Shown one piece after another: positions 1 to 10,676 of a DNA stretch of 64,000 nucleotides. Made by a program: the position numbers and the translations under genes. Each line of letters starts with the position of its first letter. The first letter of the stretch is position 1. Under the pieces are notes generated by a model. That model was not told the origin of the DNA. It made no database searches and worked only from the letters and a program-made list of their open reading frames with translations. The stretch is from Isoetes taiwanensis (lineage: Eukaryota > Streptophyta > Lycopodiopsida > Isoetales > Isoetaceae). The DNA lies in the NCBI GenBank assembly GCA_021234155.1, contig JAJEKV010000002.1, positions 13,020,821 to 13,084,820 on the forward strand, read 5' to 3'.

Positions 1-1373
1 GTTGCCAAGGGGTGAGGTTGTGATCGACATACATTGAGGTGCCCTTCAGTTTCAACCTCCTGATGTAGTATGGCATCTCTTACTAGTGCATCCGCGACTG
101 TGAATTTGACAATGCGTGGGCAGTCAGGTGCCTAACACCATGCGGCTAGCCCAAGCAATGTGTATGGGGGCATGAAACCTGATGTGTGACAGGACCAGTG
201 TGTGTAGATGCTCCGTGAGGTGCTCCTCCACTTCAAGGAGGCCTCAAACTACCACATTATGTCTCCTACGACTTTGCTCTTGTTGCTCACCGAGCCGCAA
301 GGCAATGTTCCATGTCTCCGTATTTTTTATTGGGGGGCAGGGGGCTGCTTGCTGACTACGTGGAGCTCCCGATTGCCATGGGGGAGTGGTAGCATTGGTA
401 AGAGCTGGAGCAGCCATTGCAGCTTGCTAAATGGCATTTCCTCCCTGCAGTTGAGACCTAAGCTCTTGCTGGAGCCTGTCCTGTCTTGCCAACTCATGCA
501 TGCAATGCCGGATCTGCTCATGAGCCTCTGCATATAGGCCTTTTCCCTACTGAGTGACTGCGGCCCGCAGCCCTCGTACCTCAAGATCCTGCTTGTTCGA
601 CCTATGCTCCAATCCCTGAAGTTTGGAGGACAACTCTGCTTCCTTTGCCAAGAAGTATTCTTGCTTATTATTGAGCTTGCCTTGGAGGGTGTGAAGGTGT
701 TCATGCTATGTCTCGCTGGCTGTCTGTAAGGTCTTCTGGACCGTGGCTGCCCTCTCTTCTGCCTCTGTGCGAAGTAGCGACAGATTTGCCCGGTTCTCTT
801 GCTCGAACTATTCCCTGCCTCGAGCTATGGTATCTATTCTAGGGGACAGGGTTTCCAAGGTGGTATGGAGGTCTGCAAGCCGCTCTTTATCTTGCTTCCT
901 TCCTGCGTATGCCGAGCAAAGACCGTCCTCAAGCTGTTGGATGCAGTCTCCATGCCAAAAACACGTTGTTTTTTTGTGCTGAGTTGCTTCTTGAGTAGTC
1001 TGGGCACAGAGGCCTTCACTTCTTTTGTCAGAGATGCAATCCGGGCTGTGTTGCCTTCCACCATGGCTTGGATCTGCTTCCAATGTTCCTCAGGTGTCTG
1101 CTCTGGTGTAGCTAGTGAGATTGGATTCACATGGCTCACTGCTATATGGGTGTATCTGCCTTGTTCTGACGGGGCATGCTTGTTGCGCCTGTTTTTGCTC
1201 TCGCCTCCCTTTTCAGGGTATATCTTTCGACCTTGCCAGTGCCATCTTGTATGTGAATGGGGATTGTGTTGACGTACTCTCTCAGGAATGTCTTGCTCAT
1301 CGACATGCATGTCGGTGGGATAAGTTGAGGGGATGCAAGGCTCCTCTAGTTCCTCGATTACTGGGGTGGCCAT
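1..1373 (-). pseudogene. L1-type LINE ORF1 remnant (coiled coil plus RRM-like C-terminal part)
   Basis: Read on the minus strand, a protein starts near 1373 (first residues MATPVIEELEE). It continues as a long Gln/Glu/Leu-rich coiled coil (about 1100 to 420) and ends in a block at about 270-5 with the order RRRHNVVV, ASRMV, PRIVKFTVADALVRDAIL and MYVDHNLTPWQ. That block resembles the RNA-binding C-terminal part of L1 ORF1 proteins, which coat LINE RNA. The frame is broken: in-frame TAG or TGA codons occur near 810, 710, 553, 435 and 270, and there are frameshifts near 1000-950 and 120. Four TAGs are one change from CAG, and the TGA after NVVV is one change from CGA. ORF2 would lie left of base 1. 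A gag-like protein of another element is the main alternative. The coiled coil is clear; the family name is inferred. Confidence 0.55.
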
Positions 1374-2548
1374 GTCAATTGGGAGGGGAGGAATGGCTAA
1401 AGGACTCTAGAAGGCTCAAGTAGATCAAAAGAATGGCTTTTCAACATAAACGATGCCACCCTCAGTGGTTGGCGCCGGGGGAAGGGGAGGGAGGGGGAGG
1501 GGCAGGTTCGATTCTGGCTATCGTCGGAATTCCCTTTGGGTGTGTGTGGATTGAAGAAGGGACGAAGCTCAAAAGGAATTTGGAAATGAGGAACAGAGGC
1601 TCACTTTTACTCATTCTGGCTTCAACAGTGGAGAATGCGAAAATGAGAAAGGGAAATATAAAAGGAAAAAGAAATAACGAGGGAAATAGAAAAAAAGGAA
1701 TAATCTATCTTGTAATTTGGGTTCTGGTCTCGTTTTATGGCAAAAAAAGCCACACCTTTCTGTAGAAGGAGAAGCAAAGACATAAAAAACTTTAGCATAT
1801 CTTTTGATACATAATTTGTGATGGCCTATGAATGAGAAAGAATGCTTGTAGCCGCAAGTTGATATCATTTATCGATCTCAACATATGCTCAGCCACATTG
1901 GGCACTATGTGTAGTATTCCACAAGGTTTGCAATTGATCTTTTTATATGCTTTTTTAATGGAAAAGGGATACGATTAATCTATTTTGTAATCTGGGTTTT
2001 TACGGCCTAGCTAAAAACTTTTTTGGTTTTATCTTAAGGTGGATTTTCTAGGGTATTAAACATTCTGGTTGCCAGTCAAAATGGACGATTCTCCAAAAAT
2101 CGAGAAGATTTTCTAACCTATGATTTGGCTTTACTCTTTATGGCATGTTCAAAAAATGGATGCCACAATGATATGCATGCGGCTGCTTTTCAAGACACCC
2201 TGGCTACAAGCATATCGGTAGAAGGTGGCTGTAGGGTAATTCGATCTACTACATTTTGCACTCGGGCAATCTAGATGGAGGATAAGGAACCAAAATTCTG
2301 CCTTCAGCCTTTCTTTTCATTCTATTCCATCATGCAGCCCCATTGTTTTGAATTTCCTGCAGGCATATAGTTGTTCACATTGCTTTACAGGTACTAAATC
2401 CAACTATGATTTCTATATCTATGCAGTTGTGGGAGCTGGAATGCAACCACATTGCATTTAGGCTTTTGATCTTGCCAATAATCCGCAACTTTATTGTGCT
2501 CTATATTGCATATGACTCAATCTAGGAGTTTTGCATTGCAGTCCAATG
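1374..2548. other. Non-coding stretch, including a G-rich tract at 1477-1503
   Basis: No convincing coding sequence is visible. Bases 1477-1503 are a G-rich tract with five or more G-runs on the plus strand, just upstream (on the minus strand) of the ORF1 remnant, so it may belong to the LINE 5' leader. From about 1600 the sequence is A-rich and then ordinary AT-rich DNA up to the inverted repeat at 2549. Confidence 0.4.
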
Positions 2549-2656
2549 CAGGGTTGCCCTTAAGGGGCTATTTATAGTCAAATAGCTATATTTTGAATAT
2601 TTTCGAAAATGAGATATTAAAGCTGAAGAAGTGAAATCGCTACTAGAGTACAATTT

Positions 2657-4555
2657 TTGGCGAAGTATATAAGCACTTTAATAAGTGCTAAAAAACGCGG
2701 ACGTCGAAGCCCGTCACACCCTTCTCTCTCCTTTTCCCCTGCGCGCGAAAACACAGATCAGTGGAGAACGGTTGATGATGGAGGTATGGAGCACGGATCA
2801 TTTCGACAATATCAGAGGTCTGTGCAATTGATTTGGCTATAAAACAGGAGGAGTTCAAGCTTAATCCAAACTGTGAGTTGGAGGCAGAAATTAAAGATTT
2901 GGAGCAAATTGTCCATTTGGAAACTTGGCACAAGAACAACGTAGAAAAAGCAGTGAACGCTACATTGAGCAGGTCAAAGTAAAATCAAAATTGAGGAGGA
3001 GTTAGAAGTTCTTGAGGAAGAACAGTCACTTCTGCATTTCTACATAAACAACCTGTGGAAGCTAAAAACGGATACTGCTGCAACATTTAGCATCTCTATT
3101 ATTATACAAGCTAAGTTGTTAGTGCAAGAGCCTTTTTATACATGTGCAGCATGTGGTCTGGAATTCACTACAGCTTATAGGTTAAATTTAGCACTGAATA
3201 GGTTAAGTTCACTTTGAGAGGGGACAATGTATTTATGGTTGCCCTGGAAAGGTGGTTGAGGATGTATTTGAAGAGTTGGCAATCTTGCTAACATTCAAGG
3301 TGCTTCAAACAGTACATTAAAAGAAGATGTGCTAAGTCGTCCTGCAACTGAGGTATCACCCTTCAGGGTTAAAAGAAAGACATTGGTTCCATTTGAAGAT
3401 ACACAACACTTGCAAAGTCCTATAGGAGTACAGTCAAATGTGATTAATTTCAATGTAACAGCAGAACAGCCAATCATTGATCATAAATTGGAGGCAGCTG
3501 TCCAAGAAGTTAATGTACCACCAGCACCGAAAAAATAATTCACCACTGCTTGTTGAGGTAACTACATCACCAGTTGTGTGCAAGAAAGAGAACAAGAAGC
3601 CAGGTGAAAGATGCAGTAAGCAGTCTCAATCATGGCACCACTCCTATCAAAGTGCTTTCTGGAAAAAAAAGGGGGGGACTCAAGCCCTCAGTTTTCAGGT
3701 GAATCTGATGTTCAGCAAGTGATTGATGCCCTTACAAACCCTAGAAAATCAATGTGGGATGTGTTGATCAAGGCCACTTAAAACATCGAATATTATGGAT
3801 TTTCTTTTTGCGTTCACTGTAGCATACCAGTTGGTTCTGTTATGTCAGAGAATCCTACTGTTGATATAGAAAGGTTTCCATATTCAACCTATCTTTCATT
3901 TTCAGCCTCATCTATTTATTCATGTAGTAATTCCTGTTGTGTAGGTATTCAGAATGTTCCAGCATACTAAAAACTGATTTGGCGGCAAAAGATTGTCTTG
4001 GGTTTAAATAGTGTATTGGTAAAAACTTTTGGTGTAAATGAACGCGTACGCTTGGAATCAGGATTTACAATGCAATATACTAGTAGAAAGAAAGCGATAT
4101 TCAGATCAGATGCAGTGTTGTTCCTACAGACTTTGTTGCATAAGTGTAGTGTTGGTATATGGTCATCAATGCAACTCAATAACGTAGAAGATGTGCTTCA
4201 AGTACTATGTCCAGATTTGATGGACAAATTTCTATTTATTTAGAGACAGGAAAAACATGTCAAGACCAATGTTCCCCACCCTACCAAATCTGGTTGTCCA
4301 GTCATGATAAAGCCACTTGAGAAAGTAATGGACTCATACCCAAGATTCAAAGGTAAAACTTTGCTTCTTGATGATTCATTGTATAAGGCTTACCTTGGCA
4401 GCCCCTGGAATCTCCTGCTAGTACCTGCATTCAAAATGGATGTCTGTGATGAAGTGTTAACAGTCCTCACCCCAAAGATGGAAGAAATACTACAGGCCAA
4501 GGCTGAGGCAAAAATGAATAAAATAGTGAAGAACACACATGTTTGCAAGCCCTAG
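2657..4555 (+). pseudogene. Decayed gene with an FCP1/NIF-like HAD phosphatase domain
   Basis: The 5' part encodes charged, helix-prone sequence (LEAEIKDLEQIVHLE near 2880) and a CxxC segment (YTCAACGLEF near 3145). The 3' part, about 3985-4555, resembles the FCP1-homology HAD fold: KIVLGLNSVLVKT (motif I region, 3989-4027), KCSVGIWSS (4143-4169), an FLF(I) stretch, and TLLLDDS (about 4357-4377). Intact relatives dephosphorylate protein serines using a DxD/DxN motif I. Here the first Asp of motif I is Gly (codon 4001-4003), so catalysis would be lost. A TAG after FLFI (about 4240) replaces a Trp typical of the family, and several frameshifts lie between 2800 and 3980, some possibly introns. 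It converges with the transposase gene of the same element. A captured host gene and a native second transposon gene are both possible. Confidence 0.55.
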
Positions 4556-5189
4556 TCTATAACAGATAGAAAGATTATGAAGTTATGCTTGGAAAAGCTT
4601 TCTAGACCCTAGTGAATGAGGAATTGAAGAAGGTTTATGGTGATGATGATTGCCATCCTCCATTAGTGTGATTAAACCTGAGACATTATGTTTAAGCCTG
4701 TGAAGGCCTACACTTTTTATGTACCCTTTTCATCTTATATATGTTTAAGAATCTTTATGCTATATTGTTCATATGATGATTTGTTGTTGAATTTCAAAGG
4801 ATGCTTACTTCCAGCAAATGTTTTTTGTTGTCAAGTGCTTAGAACTTATCGTTTGCAAGTAGTAGTCAGGGCACGAGTCTTAATGTCAGATAGTGCTTAC
4901 TGTTATGCAATGACAGATATTAAGTATGTAATTGCTTAAAAATAGCAGTGTACTAAGGTGCACTACTGCAGCTGTTGAAAGTGCTTAGCATTTGACAGAG
5001 AACACTATTGAAAGTGCTTAGTGTTTGAGAGACAGCATTGTTCCAGTCATACTATGTTCAGCAGAATTCAGACCAGCACAAAATTTACTCAACAAAACTT
5101 ATATACAAATAAGATAAACAGATGACTTTCACATTCATTCATTATATAATTGAAAGAACTAAGAATTAGAAGCCGATCATTCTATTCAT
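4556..5189. other. Spacer between the two convergent transposon genes
   Basis: AT-rich DNA with no recognisable protein. A short near-repeat (GAAAGTGCTTAGC/GTGTTTGA) occurs twice near 4976-5030. It probably holds the 3' untranslated regions of the two convergent genes. Confidence 0.35.
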
Positions 5190-5991
5190 ATACAAAAAAC
5201 ATTTTTACAAAATAATGGCCAGAAGACCTTCTGCCCAAGAAATGATAATAGTGTCCACTTAAGATAATCTCATGCACTCCAAAATTTTGATCCCATCCAT
5301 CTTTTTATGAATCTTTAAGTGTGCATTTGGATTCTATGCACTTGAGGATATAGAAGTCCACACCCTCTGAATTGTCTATCGCAACATTTAAAGCAAAATT
5401 GTCACCTACCTCAACCAAATTACTGATCTATTTATTGGCTTGTTCAAGAGTCTCCTCTCTCTTCTCAACTTCTGGGTCTAAGTCAGTTACTTCCCACATT
5501 TCAAATCTACATGTATTGATGCACGAGTCCCAATTCAGATCCATGCAAAATAAACAAAAATAAGAAAGGCATCTATGAGCAAGCCTATTTGGTCTACTCT
5601 TGCTGACAGGTCTGATACAGTGAATCTTGTTTGTGCCCTTGGGTGTTTCAATTTTATATTCCTTCATGTTTGCCACAAAAGCAAGTTCAATTTCCCAAAA
5701 ATATATTCTAATCTCATCTGTTTCATCAACTGGTAGATTGCTGAAATATGTACATAGAAATTTCACAATATCTTTAGCATGCCTCAGTTGTACACCATTG
5801 GGTTTAAGCTATTCTTTACTTAGCAGCCTTTTGATAACAGCACCTGCACCATCATGTTCACCTTTACCATGAGCAGTGGCAAAGTAGTTCCGCATTACAG
5901 CCTTGTCATTCATTGTGTAATACTTGCCTAGGGAAAAAAAGATTTTTCTGAATTGAATTGTGATGAGCAACCATCACTTCATATACAATGC

Positions 5992-6594
5992 AGGGAATAA
6001 ATTACTAATCGCATATTTCTTATTAGCCAGAATGACTTTAGCTAAACTTGCTCGATATTAATCCCAAAACTTTCTGTGGTTTAGCTAAACTCTACACATT
6101 TTTCCTCTCATACTTTCTAGCATTTAGCTAAACTAACCCAAACATCATCCCAAAACTTTCTATGGTGTGGTCAACAGGAAATATTAAATCAAATTACTAA
6201 ACCTTTTTTCAATATATTCCACTTATTTTAGTCATTTTCTTTGTGAAAACATTCTAAAATAATGCAAACTAGCAAAGTCTAGGACTCAAATTAATTCATA
6301 ATGCTAAAAACTAAACTACTAATCATATATTTCATATAAACTAGAATGATGTTAGCTAAACTAGCCTGAAATTCATTCTAAAAGTTTCTATGGTTTAGCT
6401 AAACAATACAAAATTTCACTCTCTTACTTTCTAGCATTTGGCTAAAGAGCTTTAGGGTTGGTGCAGTCCCGAAAAAAGTTAAGCTAAAATTATTATTTTT
6501 TCCCCAATATTTTCCATTTACTTTAGCCAAAGTTTTTTGAAAATATGTTAAAAAATCGCCAAATAGCTAAGTTTAGCCCTTAAATTATTCCATG
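5992..6594. mobile_element. 603-bp non-coding element inserted in the transposase gene, 9-bp target duplication
   Basis: ATACAATGC stands at 5983-5991 and again at 6595-6603. Removing the segment between them rejoins the transposase reading (...KKHCI to SDGCSSQF). The ends, AGGGAATAAATT on the left and the reverse complement CATGGAATAATTT on the right, form a weak inverted repeat. The body has two related halves offset by about 313 bp, each containing AGAATGA(C/T)(T/G)TTAGCTAAACT and CTTTCTAGCATTT. A 9-bp duplication is typical of MULE-type elements, but the family is not certain. Confidence 0.65.
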
Positions 6595-7539
6595 ATACAA
6601 TGCTTCTTATACTCTATTCCATGTTCCTTAAGCCATGCAATATGCTTTTGTAGGTAGTGCTCCACAAATAATGAGTCATGCACTTTATCATCAGAAATGT
6701 AAAAGTGAGTCTCTTTTATAATCTTCCTATCATTGTTGAGTCTATTCCTGATCTGCTCTAATCTTGTGTTATTTTTTTCCTTCTTTGGATAGTCTTCCTC
6801 TGTCTGCACAGGAACATGACATGTCTATATGTTATGTGAACGAGTATAGAAACTTGGTCTGTGTGCCAGTGCATTGACTAGGGCTCATTTTGGATCTTGA
6901 TGTTATAATTTTCTGCAAAGCCAATAACAGATACAATTGGAAAATGATGACACGCACTGCTTAAACTGATTGGCCTGCCAATGTGCTGTGTAATTGTGTG
7001 GAACAAAATCTGATATTACCTTCTTCACATTCTCTTGAAACTCTCTGGAACTTCCCCCGGACGTTAAAATATACTTCCTTCCTTCCTTTCTGTACTAATC
7101 TTAAGACAGGTTTGTACCTCAAAGCCTTTTGGATCCCTGAATTCTCTGTCTTGGTCCACAGGTTGCTTTTCAAATGTCTTCCACTTGACTAGTAGTGAAC
7201 CCGTGCCATCCATTTCCTGTAGACATTTTTTAATTCTATCAAAGCCACATTTTTTACACGCTACCATCAAACACTTATGATCAAACCACTCCTCGTCATC
7301 ACCTTTGCTGCAAACCACTTGTCTCTATAAGTCACTGCTGCACTTCATTATTTGCTCCTTGGCTGCATATTCTTGGCCAGGGCCACAAATGTCACAATGA
7401 CAGTTACAATTGTCATGAACTCCACCTGATTTCCTCATGTTGTTCAATCCCTGCATGATATATGTAAACTTGTGGTAGATACAACAACATGTATGCCTTT
7501 CATGCATCCTCCATATAAAACTCGGTTTCAACCTCTCAA

Positions 7540-7783
7540 CCCGGGGATGTCACATAGTTTAAGGCGTATATAACATGTGAATGAATGGGGTGGGTTTTGT
7601 TTTACCCTAAACCATTACATACGGATAGGGGCTTGGCTAGGGGGTTTTCTGGGGGGAAATCCAGTGTAATATGTATACGGGAAGGGGTGTTTAGAAGGTT
7701 GGACAAGGCGTATACGGAGGGTTTTTTGCTAACCCCATTAATGCATGTGGCGTATCCCCTTTATAGTAGATGAAACCCCCGGG
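7540..7783. mobile_element. 244-bp hAT-type MITE with 8-bp target duplication
   Basis: CCTCTCAA occurs at 7532-7539 and 7784-7791. Between them lies a GC-richer segment beginning CCCGGGGATGTCA and ending TGAAACCCCCGGG, an imperfect inverted repeat. Excising it rejoins the coding sequence of the host transposase remnant (TALQTFERLKPSF). An 8-bp duplication with short inverted repeats suggests a non-autonomous hAT-like element. GTATAC/GGCGTAT motifs recur inside. No coding capacity. Confidence 0.75.
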
Positions 7784-8640
7784 CCTCTCAAAAGTCTGCA
7801 ATGCAGTTTTGATACTAGGATTCTCCCCTCGGGACCTGAGGTAGAATTGCAACTACAGGGAATTTGTGCGAATATCAAATAATTGCCACGTCTAATAAAC
7901 CTAGAATATTGGATAAATATTTACTTGGCTGACTTCAAGAAGGTGAATTGGATGTTCTATCTTTATTCCTATCTGACCATATCTCCTCACATCTTTCTTG
8001 TCTGGAGATACTCTTGTATTCTCTGTCCATAACTTGATAACAACTTCTTTATTGTAATCTAACATGTTATCTATCCTCTTCCTCCTTCTGAACATTGATC
8101 AAGGTCCATCCCCTTTGTTAGCTTGCACCCTTTTTTGAAAAGCATTTGAAATTATTTTTTTGGAGATGCTGAGCAATTTGGACACTTCTGTTTGATTCAT
8201 AGGCTTGGTACCATTTGTACCTACTATTGCCATTATCAAGGTGGACTTTCTTGCACGAAGCATGTCATAATTCCTCTTGTACTTATGTTCTTGCATTGTT
8301 TCCTTCAAATTCTTCACCATTTGGTCGACCACAGTAAACTGCTTAGATTTCTTTATGGAAGCAATTGATAAGTCCCTTGCCCTCCAAAGAAGACTGTCAA
8401 GGATACGGCCTTCGTCAATGTCATGAACATTTGTAGTAATCTGGTTGAATACTTCAAAGATTTCTCTTGAAATTTCTCTTGTTCTGCGGTCGCTTAGTCT
8501 CAATTTCTTATTCTTCTTTAAAGGGGAAGCTTTAGAAGGGGAGTTCTTCTTCATTGCTACCTTCTTTGCAGACAATCTCTGCCTATAATCTCTCTTCCAT
8601 GCTGCATCAATTGCTCTATAAATTGAACGAGAAGAGGAAT

Positions 8641-9413
8641 TTTATTTCATCTCTCTTGGATTTTTGTGTTTTGCAAAATTGGTGCGGGAAAATTGTAGAA
8701 TTTTGATTTAGGCAATTCTTTGAAACAAATAACCCCTCCATTTTGCTTCAATTCAAGATCGGCAAGCCCATCATCCACGAATATGGCGGGCTACAAGCAT
8801 TCATGTTTCCAGCACCATTCAAGCTAATGATTCTCTCAGCCTGTCATTTGACGGGCGTGCACCCTATATGTCAGCACGTTAAACATGGAGGTCGCGTTTA
8901 AAAGATGCCAACTTTAAGCACTTGTAAGCGGTGTCCGGACGGTGGTTTCTGTTGCTCAGTACCGATTTTGCACCCTTGAATAGGTTAATATTGAAAATAT
9001 TTCTTATTCATTCGCCAAATTTTTGACATTTCGCGCCATGCATTCTTAAGCTCAGATCTAGAGCTTCTCCCCCAGTTCTATGGATTTGAGCAGTTAGGAT
9101 CTTAGATTAGCCCCTTATCACCCTTGTAAATCAAGTAATCATTTGCTAACTCTAGTGGCCAATTGTAGAATACATAAAAATTTACCAATAACTTCAATTC
9201 TAGCTAAATATAATAGGTTTCTTTAGAGTATCAAATCATTTTAACTTGTATGGAAGTTGAAATCTAACTTGTTTTTTCAATCACAATAATAACATGAACA
9301 AGATTCGCTTGAGTTTCTATGAAACAATTCAAGTCGAAAAATGTAATCGCCAACATAACTAATATAGGTATGATTCGACGGGTGTTTTGAATTACGCCTA
9401 TTCATATATGGCT
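8641..9413. other. Upstream region of the decayed transposase gene, up to the right inverted repeat
   Basis: Presumed promoter and leader of the minus-strand transposase. The motif TTCGCCAAATTTTTGAC near 9010 mirrors TTTTTGGCGAAGTATA near 2655, so the two subterminal regions share sequence in inverted orientation, as expected for transposase-binding ends. No coding sequence was recognised. Confidence 0.35.
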
Positions 9414-9428
9414 TTAAGGGCAACCCTG

Positions 9429-10671
9429 CTCCAAGGGTTATTTTGATTATATGAAACATGCACTGAGTTTAGTTGCAGATGATTGATATGGTGCAAACTC
9501 TGACTGTATTATGTGGAATTTTCTCTAAGCAAATATTCAAAAGTTAATTACCAGGCTTGCCTAACCGGAGATGCACCATTTTGTGCAGTTCTAAGGTGTC
9601 CACGTCAACACCCACCCATCTCAACACGCCCACATTTGTTTTGACATAGTGAAATAGTAATGTCTGTCTCCTTGTTCAATAGGTTAAAACTATAAATGTT
9701 TATTCCCTCTCATTCCATGCATATGTGTAAGAACTCATTTGAGGTTGTATGCAATGCTTTAGTAATATACAAGTACCTCTTCTGACAATTGAGAAAAATG
9801 TCAGAAGAGGTACTTGTATATTACTAACTGCGCGATTCATGCTTTGAGCTTGACTCCTATCTTGATAATCCATTTCGGTTTTCCAAAATGGATCTCTTTC
9901 AAATCAAGCCTAAATAAAAATTGACAATTTATCTCCTTTGCCAGGATAAATCTATGCTTAAACGTTTCATGTATCTATGGTGGACGTATCTAATTCTATT
10001 CAACCTTTTCATGTATCTACGGTGGATGAATCTATTTTTATCTGAACTATCCAAAGCTTGAACAATGTAAACTGCACCTTATATCCATATAGATGATGAT
10101 TACGGTTTTTCGATAAGTAACTGTGGTTATATATAGATGATGTACTTATATGTACAGGATGATAGAGTTGTTAAATATCAATTTTACTAAAGTGTTGATG
10201 TTGCTATAGAAACTGTAAATCGTATAATGAATGTTGTCATGACTTTAGAAGTAGTTGTTTTCATGAAGTTTATCGGTTGGGTTGAGTTTGGTGCTTCAAT
10301 AGAAATATTAATTCATATTTCAAGTTAAATCCTCCTCCTGTTTTAGTGAATTGGAGGTAGAGAATTACAAGTAATTGGTATAACTTGTATCTACTACAAT
10401 ATTTGCTACTACTGATTGCAGTTGGTGTTTCCACGAAGAACTTGAATTTCTCCTAAATCTTATCCGTATATTAAATCTCAAATCTTATTTTCTAGCAATC
10501 TTGGCCTTTATCAATCTATCTTACTAGAACAATCAAATCTTTCCTGGATCTTAATCTTAATCCTTAGCCACAATAATTGTGATTGTAATGAATAGTTGGT
10601 GCTATTTGTGAGATCATAACCCTAGTCTTAGGATCTGAAAGCAAATTGAATTGGTGCTCAAAGAAGATGAT
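9429..10671. other. Intergenic DNA with a near-perfect 28-bp hairpin
   Basis: AT-rich and without recognisable genes. The notable structure is an inverted repeat at 9760-9787 and 9799-9826 with an 11-base loop (see findings). Near 9965-10045 the phrase TTTCATGTATCTA(T/C)GGTGGA occurs twice. Confidence 0.5.
9760..9826. repeat. Inverted repeat, 28-bp arms, 11-base loop
   Basis: The left arm begins TAGTAATATACAAGTACC and ends CTGACA. The right arm is its exact reverse complement by eye. A transcript would fold into a stable hairpin of about 67 bases. Neither terminator-like nor flanked by an obvious target duplication. Confidence 0.85.
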
Positions 10672-10676
10672 TGAGT

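Larger units (their letters stand above)
5190..8640 (-). pseudogene. Decayed DDE-type transposase gene with introns
   Basis: Reading leftward from 8640: a Lys-rich N-terminus and helical region (8640-8099) ending in a possible helix-turn-helix (MNQTEVSKLLSISKK), then RRRKRIDN and LLEVSQ with a GTAAAT donor near 7925. Next come TFERLKPSFIWRM and TCCCIYH, a Cys/His cluster (HDNCNCHCDIC), GFAENYN, SMHWHTDQ, FYISDDKVHDSLFVEH, SDGCSSQF, then HGKGEHDGAGAVIKR and a C-terminal region to about 5190. The D..SDG..E order fits a DDE/D transposase that cuts and pastes the surrounding element; I cannot assign the superfamily. The first Asp (expected before FAENY) is Gly at 6920-6922. In-frame stops lie at 8099-8101, 7326-7328, 6878-6880, 5979-5981 and 5809-5811, with a frameshift near 7080. 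Two elements interrupt it. It is dead. Confidence 0.7.
2549..9428. mobile_element. Old 6.9-kb DNA transposon with 15-bp terminal inverted repeats
   Basis: The left end at 2549-2563 reads CAGGGTTGCCCTTAA, and the right end at 9414-9428 is its exact reverse complement. Similarity continues loosely for another 20 bases. The flanking 8-mers are GTCCAATG on the left and CTCCAAGG on the right, matching at six of eight places, which fits an aged 8-bp target duplication. Inside are two convergent decayed genes: an FCP1/NIF-like gene on the plus strand and a DDE-type transposase on the minus strand. Younger elements sit inside it at 5992-6594 and 7540-7783. The inverted repeat and the transposase remnant are seen directly. 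That the FCP1-like gene is a regular part of this element, rather than a captured host gene, is inference. Confidence 0.7.
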
